Assembly: GCA_023700885.1 (NCBI GenBank)
Contig: JAMPYA010000108.1
Location: 1-7,321 of the forward strand
Length of the DNA stretch: 7,321 bases
Direction: 5' to 3'
DNA from: Flavobacteriaceae bacterium
Lineage (GTDB): Bacteria; Bacteroidota; Bacteroidia; Flavobacteriales; Flavobacteriaceae
Under the pieces are notes generated by a model. It saw only the letters and a list, made by a program, of their open reading frames with translations. It was not told where the DNA came from and searched no databases. The position numbers and the translations under genes were made by a program. Of this stretch, positions 1 to 5,725 are shown piece by piece; the first letter of the stretch is position 1, and every line of letters starts with the position of its first letter.

Positions 1-1
1 A

Positions 2-985
2 AATAAGTTAAATATTGAGCAAACCTCATCAGAAAAAACAGCTCAATATAAATCTACCATTATTAGTGGTAATACTATTATTGATTTAACAGGAGGATTA
101 GGAATTGATTCTTTTTATTTTTCAAAATGTTTTAAAGAGGTTATACATTGCGAAATTGACAAAGAGCTCTCAGAAATCACTTCTTATAATTATCAGCAAC
201 TTAAAGCATCTAATATAAGTTGTATAAATGATGATGGAATTACATATCTAAACAGTTTAACCAAAAAGTTTGATTGGATTTATATAGATCCTTCCAGAAG
301 AAATGAATTAAAAGGTAAAGTGTTTCGTTTAGCAGACTGTTTACCAGATGTGCCATTACATTTAGCGGCTTTATTTAAACACACCGATTCCATTCTTGTT
401 AAGGTTTCACCCTTTTTAGATATCAATACCGGGATTAAAGAATTGAAATTTGTAAAAGAAGTTCATATTGTAGCTGTGGACAATGAAGTTAAAGAATTGC
501 TCTTTATTTTAAAGAAAAATTATAATGATGTGATTTCTATCAAAACTCTAAACATTGCAGGATCTTCATTTCAATCTTTTAATTATGATCTAAATGATGA
601 AAATGGCATCATACCCTATTCATTTCCATTAAAATATCTATATGAGCCTAATAAAGCGATATACAAATCCGGTGTATTTAATTTGATTGCAGCAAGGTTT
701 AATATATATAAGTTAGCAAAAAACACTCATTTATACACTTCTGAAAACACTCTTGATTTTCCTGGAAGCTGTTATGAAGTATTAGAACAATTGCCGTACA
801 ACTTTAAACAATTGAAAGCTGTTTTACCTGATTTAACCGCAAATATTAAGATTAGAAATTTCCCAGATACTATAAATGCTATAAAAAAGAAGCTAAAAAT
901 AAAGGATGGAGGCATTTTTTATGTGTTTTTTATCACTAATAAGGAAGAAAAACCAATGATTTTAGTGACAAAAAAGTTAAATTAA
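2..985 (+). CDS. Class I SAM-dependent methyltransferase with C-terminal THUMP-like domain (5' end missing)
   Basis: The reading frame is open from the first bases of the window to the TAA at 983-985, giving 327 visible residues; the start lies off the left edge. The Rossmann methyltransferase core shows the SAM-binding motif I DLTGGLGID (visible residues 28-36), an acidic residue after strand 2 (CEID, E51), a DD pair near 77-78 and the motif IV-like IDPSRR (95-100). A YLYEPN segment (about 212-217) follows, then a C-terminal region with IRNFPDT (284-290) and a lysine-rich KDGG turn, as in THUMP-like domains of Bacteroidota methyltransferases. By family knowledge such proteins are cytoplasmic and probably modify RNA, but the substrate is not established here. 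Complete homologues are, from memory, near 390 residues, so roughly 60-70 residues are missing. A GTG at 320 is not the start, because motifs I and IV lie upstream of it. No clear hairpin terminator follows the gene. Confidence 0.9.
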   Translation, partial: NKLNIEQTSSEKTAQYKSTIISGNTIIDLTGGLGIDSFYFSKCFKEVIHCEIDKELSEITSYNYQQLKASNISCINDDGITYLNSLTKKFDWIYIDPSRRNELKGKVFRLADCLPDVPLHLAALFKHTDSILVKVSPFLDINTGIKELKFVKEVHIVAVDNEVKELLFILKKNYNDVISIKTLNIAGSSFQSFNYDLNDENGIIPYSFPLKYLYEPNKAIYKSGVFNLIAARFNIYKLAKNTHLYTSENTLDFPGSCYEVLEQLPYNFKQLKAVLPDLTANIKIRNFPDTINAIKKKLKIKDGGIFYVFFITNKEEKPMILVTKKLN

Positions 986-1244
986 GTTATTTAAATAATA
1001 AAAAAAAGCAGTTTTTAAATAAAAATTCGTTGAAAATCCCTTATTTTACAATGAATATATGTTTTTATTTTTTTTGAATAATTAAAATTATACTTTTAAA
1101 TTTAATACGAAAATGAATTTTAAGATATATATTTACCATAAATAAAGGTAAGATTGGTAACTTAATGAAACCAGATAAGCCGACGCTCTTTTTTTAGAAA
1201 ACATAATTTTTAACTTTGAATCACTAACCTTTAAAAATAAAATT
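986..1244. other. AT-rich intergenic region
   Basis: This 259-nt gap separates the methyltransferase stop from the next plausible start. It is very AT-rich with runs of A and T (for example the T-rich stretch around 1060-1075). I see no convincing coding frame, tRNA or GC-containing terminator hairpin. A short TTACC/GGTAA inverted repeat lies around 1133-1152, but it is too weak to call. The one recognisable element is the promoter-like box near its right end, listed separately. Confidence 0.6.
1211..1218 (+). promoter_or_regulatory. Bacteroidota-type -7 promoter box (TAnnTTTG)
   Basis: TAACTTTG matches the Bacteroidota -7 consensus TAnnTTTG exactly. It ends 26 nt before the ATG at 1245, which fits a short leader of about 20 nt. 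No TTG or TTTG -33 element is visible 17-23 nt upstream; that stretch is a T run followed by AGAAAAC. The call therefore rests on the -7 box and its position alone. It would drive the small exported ORF and the overlapping membrane-protein gene. Confidence 0.5.
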
Positions 1245-1406
1245 ATGAAAACTATTAAACTAGCCTTAGGATTATTTATATTTGCTGCTGTTTTATTTAC
1301 AGTTACATCTTTTACCGCTGATAATAAAAATGACGAGCAAAACAATGACCAATTCAAAAAACAAGCTATCGAGAAAAGACTCTGGGTTGTCCCTACTAAC
1401 GGGTAG
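1245..1406 (+). CDS. Small exported peptide of 53 residues, function unknown
   Basis: An ATG-initiated frame runs to TAG at 1404-1406. The first 24 residues form a textbook signal peptide: MKTIK, a hydrophobic core LALGLFIFAAVLFTV, then TSFTA before an acidic, polar mature part (DNKNDEQNN) and a basic end finishing VVPTNG. Cleavage after FTA would leave a mature peptide of about 28 residues. The ATG follows an A-rich leader and sits 26 nt downstream of a TAnnTTTG box, which supports it as the first translated frame of the transcript. The 3' end overlaps the next gene out of frame by 77 nt (62 nt if that gene starts at 1345). I do not recognise the family. It could instead be the remnant of a longer exported protein cut short when the downstream gene was joined to it. 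Absence of homologues would argue against it being a gene. Confidence 0.5.
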   Translation: MKTIKLALGLFIFAAVLFTVTSFTADNKNDEQNNDQFKKQAIEKRLWVVPTNG

Positions 1407-1872
1407 TATAATTCTTTTATTGATAATTATATCTCCTTATTTATTATACGTATATCAATATTTTCCTGACACAGAGACTTGGGAAACTCCAATTTTTACT
1501 TTTAAAAGTGGCGTTTTCCCTAGTCTTTTTGTTTTTATGCATGCAGTATTCTCCAAATTAGTACCTTTAATTCTTTTACTTATTTGGTTTATTGACAGCA
1601 AGAGCTGGTGGTTCCATGCCATTGCAGTACCCATCTCTACCTATATGTTTCAATTGATTAGTGTATTGAATGATGGAGCTCAGTATGTTGATGAAGTTGA
1701 ATTTGCCTATTCAATTCCTGTTACATCTATAGTTTTAACCATACTTTATTTGGTTAGATCTAAAATGGGTATTTATATATCTGCCTTACATATTCAGGAA
1801 GAAATCAAAAGAAAAGAGGAAGAATTTGAGCGCAAGCAAGCACTGTTGGCTGAACGCAGAAAATATATGTAA
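1330..1872 (+). CDS. Four-helix integral membrane protein of unknown function
   Basis: From ATG 1330 the product has 180 residues; ATG 1345 (175 residues) is an equally possible start. The frame also extends upstream to a TTG at 1282, but that segment lies antiphase within the signal-peptide-like ORF and is unlikely to be used. Four hydrophobic segments are visible at about residues 22-44, 63-88, 93-113 and 125-143. They follow a basic N-terminus (NSKNKLSRK), so both ends should be cytoplasmic. The last 30 residues are a highly charged, probably helical tail (EEIKRKEEEFERKQ). An aromatic and acidic loop with a WET motif lies between helices 1 and 2. No catalytic or transport motif is recognised. 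It probably shares a transcript with the small exported ORF and ends before a strong hairpin terminator. Nothing links it to the saccharide operon it converges on. Confidence 0.8.
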   Translation: MTSKTMTNSKNKLSRKDSGLSLLTGSIILLLIIISPYLLYVYQYFPDTETWETPIFTFKSGVFPSLFVFMHAVFSKLVPLILLLIWFIDSKSWWFHAIAVPISTYMFQLISVLNDGAQYVDEVEFAYSIPVTSIVLTILYLVRSKMGIYISALHIQEEIKRKEEEFERKQALLAERRKYM

Positions 1873-1893
1873 TGATAAAAACCATACTATAAC

Positions 1894-1925
1894 AAAGAAG
1901 CCATTGAAAAATCAATGGCTTCTTT
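1894..1925. terminator. Bidirectional intrinsic terminator
   Basis: AAAGAAGCCATTGA (1894-1907), a loop AAAA (1908-1911) and TCAATGGCTTCTTT (1912-1925) form a perfect 14-bp stem. It lies 21 nt after the membrane-protein stop and 20 nt beyond the stop of the leftward amylase gene. The ends of the stem are A-rich on the left and T-rich on the right. A transcript from either side therefore ends the hairpin in a U-rich run, as expected for a shared terminator of convergent genes. Confidence 0.88.
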
Positions 1926-1945
1926 ATTTCGTGTATATAGTCTAA

Positions 1946-3289
1946 CTATTTATTAACTAAAATTTTATATTCCCATGCTTTTAATTTTATTGGAGTTGCT
2001 TTGTTAAGTTCCTCTGTATTGCTGGTCATATAATTTTTATAACTTCCATCAGCATCTACTAAAACATCCATTTCTTTAGCTGTAAAATTGCCAATAAATA
2101 GTAATTTATCACCTTCCTTCTCTCTTAAAAAAGCTAACACATCATCATTGTTATTAGTTTTTAAACGCACATATTCAGCTTTATTTTTACCCGTATGTAA
2201 GGCTTTAGTACTTTTCTTTAAAACATTTAATTGCTTATAAATATCAAAGAATTGGCCTTTTTCTTTAACAATAGTATCCTTTTCAAAGAAACGTAATCGT
2301 TTATTTAAGTCATATTCTTCTCCATTATAAATTAATGGCATCCCTGGAGCCGTATACGATAAAGCCATAAACAATTCAACAGATTCACCCATTCTTTCTT
2401 TTACAGTGCCATTCCATGAGTTTTCATCGTGGTTAGATACAAAATGCATCATGATATCATCTTTTTCTAAAACCGTATCCATTTTAGCTATATAGGCATC
2501 AAATTCTGTAACTTTTTTCTTTCCTTGAGCTACTTGATTAAAAATGTGATGTCCTTCCCAAGCATATTGCATATGAAAAGCTTTTTTTAATAATTCAGGT
2601 TTTTCAGCTTCAGCTAACATAAACAATGGTTTAATTTGTTGTAATTCATTAGATGCTTTTTCCCAAAAATCTGTTGGCACTTCTGCTGCTACATCACATC
2701 TAAAACCATCCACATTTAATTCAGCAACCCAATACTTCATATCTTCTAACATAGCAGTGCGTAAAGCTTCATTAGAATAATCTAATTCTGCCACATCTGT
2801 CCAATCAAATGGAGCAATCATATTTCCTTTTTCATCTTTAGTATAAAAGTCTGGATGTTCTGTAACCCAGGCATGATCCCAAGCTGTATGATTTCCCACC
2901 CAATCTAAAATAACGTACATTCCATTTTCATGAGCTGTTTTAACAAGATTTTTAAAATCTTCAATAGTTCCAAATTCGTGATTTACACTTCTATAATCTT
3001 TTATTGAATAGTAACTTCCTAAACCACCTTTTCTATTTTTAACTCCAATTTCGTGTATGGGCATCAGCCAAATAATATCAACTCCCATTTCTTTTAACAT
3101 TGGGATATCTTTTGTAAAAGCCTGAAAAGTACCTTCAGGAGAATACTGACGAATATTAGCTTCGTAAATAACTGCTGAAGCCATCATTTCATCGGTTACA
3201 ACCGGGTTAACTTCTTCTACTTTAGCGATTTCTTTTTTACAAGCAGCAAATAGCATTAACAAACTAACTGCATAAATTATTTTTTTCAT
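1946..3289 (-). CDS. GH13 alpha-amylase family lipoprotein
   Basis: The 447-residue product starts with a lipoprotein signal peptide (MKKIIYAVSLLMLFAAC, lipid-carrying Cys17), so it is membrane-anchored, in the periplasm or on the cell surface. All four GH13 signature regions are present: region I DWVGNH (129-134), region II GFRCDV with nucleophile Asp199, region III LAEAEK with acid/base Glu227, and region IV SNHD with Asp288 as transition-state stabiliser. The (beta/alpha)8 barrel covers about residues 38-350. Domain B between region I and the next helix is short, about 35 residues, with a WTDVAELDYSN segment. A beta-sandwich domain C occupies about 365-447. The family hydrolyses alpha-1,4-glucosidic bonds in starch or maltodextrin, and endo-acting amylase is the likely role. 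It is last in the operon, 11 nt after the GH31 stop, with no Shine-Dalgarno sequence. Exact substrate and GH13 subfamily are not determined; SusG-type function is possible, but the protein is much shorter than SusG. Confidence 0.92.
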   Translation of the reverse strand: MKKIIYAVSLLMLFAACKKEIAKVEEVNPVVTDEMMASAVIYEANIRQYSPEGTFQAFTKDIPMLKEMGVDIIWLMPIHEIGVKNRKGGLGSYYSIKDYRSVNHEFGTIEDFKNLVKTAHENGMYVILDWVGNHTAWDHAWVTEHPDFYTKDEKGNMIAPFDWTDVAELDYSNEALRTAMLEDMKYWVAELNVDGFRCDVAAEVPTDFWEKASNELQQIKPLFMLAEAEKPELLKKAFHMQYAWEGHHIFNQVAQGKKKVTEFDAYIAKMDTVLEKDDIMMHFVSNHDENSWNGTVKERMGESVELFMALSYTAPGMPLIYNGEEYDLNKRLRFFEKDTIVKEKGQFFDIYKQLNVLKKSTKALHTGKNKAEYVRLKTNNNDDVLAFLREKEGDKLLFIGNFTAKEMDVLVDADGSYKNYMTSNTEELNKATPIKLKAWEYKILVNK

Positions 3290-3300
3290 GTTTTGAGTTT

Positions 3301-5718
3301 TTAGTTATTTAAATTGATATATATATTTTTTGATTGATTATTTGATACCAAAACTTTTAATTGAAGACCTTTAGTTTGCTCATTCCATTCATAAGAAACT
3401 TTTTTATGATCGATAAATACGCGTTTTGGTTTTTTCTTTAAGCTATGAATTTTAACAGTTATCGATTTAGAAGTTGTATTATCATCTAATCCACTTGTAT
3501 TACTTATTAAAAGCGTTAATTTTTTATCATCTAAAGTACTTTGAAAATTAAACAATTCAAATTGACCCTTTTCAAATGCATTTACAGTATTACCATCATC
3601 GTTATATAATTGTCCGCTACTAACTTTGGTTAATTCATCATAATAAAAGTGTAAATCAAACTGATTTAAGGTATAATCTTCGGTATTTTGTATCGTTTTT
3701 ATCATTGGAATAAAAGAACCTCCACGCACAAATGTCGGAATATACTCTTCTTTCACCTCCACTTTTTGAGTGGTTCCGGCTTTATATTTTTGATCTGTAT
3801 AAAAATCAAACCAATTGTTATTTTTGGGAAAATAAACTTCCTTTTCTTCAATTCTTGATTGTGTTATCGGAGCGATTAGAAATGAATCTCCCCATAAATA
3901 GATATCCGATTTTTCCAATAATTCATGATTATGCTGATCCTCAAAAAATAAAGGGCGCATTAAGGGTTTACCAAATTGATTATTTTCAAACATCAAGGTA
4001 TAATTATACGGCAATAATTGGTAGCGCAATTCAATCGATTTTTTTGCGAGCGCTTTCGTTTTAGCATCGTGAAAAACAGGTTCTGGAGCAATATGTTCTT
4101 GAGCATGAGGTCTATAGATTGGCTGAAAAACTCCGTATTGCAACCAACGTGTATATAATGCTGCATCAAAAAGTTCACCACCGGCAAAACCTCCTAAATC
4201 AGAGTGCATATATGCCAACCCTTGCATTCCCATTTGAAGTGCAATTTCAGTTTGAGGTTGCAATCCTCCCCAACTTCTGCTAACATCACCAGACCATGGA
4301 ATCATACCATATTTTTGAGATCCAGAATAACCGGCTCTCATCAAAATAAACGGACGCTCTGCTGAAAAATCATTTTGATATCCCTCATAAATTAATTTAG
4401 CCCAATCATGACCGTAAATATTATGAACTTCATCTGCAGTTCCTGTTGCGTGTAATAAATCGGATGGATGTACTTCTGGTTCTCCTAAATCTCCCCACCA
4501 ACCACTTACACCGCTTTTTGTAAGATCTTTATAAATATTCCAAAACCATTTTTTGGCTTTAGGATTGTAGATATCTACAAGACCGGTATTTCCAAAATAA
4601 AAATCATAACGATAAGATGCTCCGGTTTTGGTTTTTCCTAAATAGCCATTTTTATCGGCTTCTTCCCATTTTTTAGAAGTTGTTAATATAAAAGGTTCTG
4701 TAACTAAAATTGTTTTTACGCCTATTTTTTTAAAATCAGACATCATTTTTTCTGGGTTTGGAAACGAATCTTTTAAAAATTCAAAATTACCCATATGTCC
4801 TTGAATATCTTTTCCAAACCAATAAATATCGACAATAACAGCATCTAACGGAATTTTATCATTTCTAAATTTCTGTACCGTTTCGCTTACTTCTTTCTGA
4901 GAATGATAGCCAAAACGACTTGAAAAATTACCCAAAGCCCACCGAGGTAACATGGGTTGTTTTCCTGTTAAATTGGTATATTGATTCATCAAATCATACC
5001 AATTATCAGCAGCTATTACTTGATATGTTTTCCTACCACTGATAGATTCATATGCCAAAGTATTATTTTTTTGGCTGTCTAAATCTAAATAACCAATGGG
5101 AGCATTATCAAAATGTATGGCATAAATTTTAGATGACAACATCAAAGGCATTGTATAATTCATCAGCTCAGATTTGGTTTCATAACCGTAATGTGCCCTA
5201 TTGTACAATTGCAGTTTATTTCCGCGACGATTCATTCCTAAAACACGGGCACCACCACCATATAAAACCTCATCATCAGTTAAATTAAAATCAATACTAA
5301 ATGATTTTAAAGATGATTGGTACCCCAATTTTTCGGAAATCAACTCTTTTCCTTTATAATAGTATATAATTTTAAATGGTGATTTTTCAATCTTAACAGA
5401 AAGTCCCTTTGAAGAAAATAAAAGATGTGAAGAAAAATCATCTACTGAAACATTAATCTGTTCAGAAACGAATGAAACCGCGTGTGAAGTTGCATTATAG
5501 ACTTCTCCGTTTGGAATAAATGATGTTTCAAAAATATTTTCGTTATAAGGTTTTATGAAATAGTTCCCTTCATTTGTATTGATTTCTATTTGCTGATTCA
5601 TTTGCTTAAAACCCTTATAAATTCTGGATGGGTTTTGAGCATAAACAAAAAAACCAATAAAAACTATTAAAGTTAACAAATGATTTTTAAAGTTTAATTT
5701 CAATTTTAATAGTATCAT
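3301..5718 (-). CDS. GH31 family alpha-glucosidase or alpha-transglucosylase, exported
   Basis: The 805-residue product has a Sec signal peptide: a basic start, a hydrophobic core at about 14-25 and a likely signal peptidase I site after VYA (residue 27). It is therefore periplasmic or outer. An N-terminal beta-sandwich (about 45-240, with VLYGGGARVLG) precedes the catalytic barrel (about 255-590). Within the barrel are VDIYWFG (296-302), the nucleophile motif WWGDLGEPE with Asp410, the acid/base motif WSGDVSRSW with Asp478, and the active-site motif PIYRPHAQE (533-541). The proximal C-terminal sandwich ends in VRGGSFIP (664-671), and a DUF5110-type domain with LYNDDGN (704-710) follows. The family acts on alpha-glucosides with retention of configuration. 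Next to a SusA-like enzyme and an amylase, maltooligosaccharides are the likely substrate, whether hydrolysed or transglucosylated. The gene starts 7 nt after the SusA-like stop, which implies co-transcription and possible translational coupling. Other alpha-glycosides handled by GH31 are less likely in this context. Confidence 0.92.
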   Translation of the reverse strand: MILLKLKLNFKNHLLTLIVFIGFFVYAQNPSRIYKGFKQMNQQIEINTNEGNYFIKPYNENIFETSFIPNGEVYNATSHAVSFVSEQINVSVDDFSSHLLFSSKGLSVKIEKSPFKIIYYYKGKELISEKLGYQSSLKSFSIDFNLTDDEVLYGGGARVLGMNRRGNKLQLYNRAHYGYETKSELMNYTMPLMLSSKIYAIHFDNAPIGYLDLDSQKNNTLAYESISGRKTYQVIAADNWYDLMNQYTNLTGKQPMLPRWALGNFSSRFGYHSQKEVSETVQKFRNDKIPLDAVIVDIYWFGKDIQGHMGNFEFLKDSFPNPEKMMSDFKKIGVKTILVTEPFILTTSKKWEEADKNGYLGKTKTGASYRYDFYFGNTGLVDIYNPKAKKWFWNIYKDLTKSGVSGWWGDLGEPEVHPSDLLHATGTADEVHNIYGHDWAKLIYEGYQNDFSAERPFILMRAGYSGSQKYGMIPWSGDVSRSWGGLQPQTEIALQMGMQGLAYMHSDLGGFAGGELFDAALYTRWLQYGVFQPIYRPHAQEHIAPEPVFHDAKTKALAKKSIELRYQLLPYNYTLMFENNQFGKPLMRPLFFEDQHNHELLEKSDIYLWGDSFLIAPITQSRIEEKEVYFPKNNNWFDFYTDQKYKAGTTQKVEVKEEYIPTFVRGGSFIPMIKTIQNTEDYTLNQFDLHFYYDELTKVSSGQLYNDDGNTVNAFEKGQFELFNFQSTLDDKKLTLLISNTSGLDDNTTSKSITVKIHSLKKKPKRVFIDHKKVSYEWNEQTKGLQLKVLVSNNQSKNIYINLNN

Positions 5719-5725
5719 TTTATAG

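Noticed and set aside
1007..1037. Possible terminator after the methyltransferase gene (T and A runs)
   Set aside because: The only pairing is TTTTT with AAAAA and has no GC pairs, so it is too weak to call an intrinsic terminator.
1133..1152. Short inverted repeat TTACC...GGTAA in the intergenic region
   Set aside because: It is only a 5-bp AT-rich stem with an 8-10 nt loop, not distinguishable from chance in such AT-rich sequence.
1282..1329. Upstream TTG extension of the membrane-protein gene
   Set aside because: The extra 16 residues come from reading the signal-peptide coding region in another frame. ATG codons at 1330 and 1345 are better starts and leave the usual basic N-terminus before helix 1.
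1133..1357. Minus-strand frame of 74 codons opposite the small exported ORF
   Set aside because: It lies antisense to the signal-peptide frame and promoter box, has a low-complexity Ser/Lys/Asn-rich translation and no recognisable motif.
3732..4064. Plus-strand frame of 110 codons inside the GH31 gene
   Set aside because: It is antisense to the C-terminal half of a well-supported GH31 gene, in a region encoding conserved catalytic-domain motifs.
3993..4187. Minus-strand frame of 64 codons inside the GH31 gene
   Set aside because: It is an alternative frame of the GH31 coding sequence with no protein-like features.
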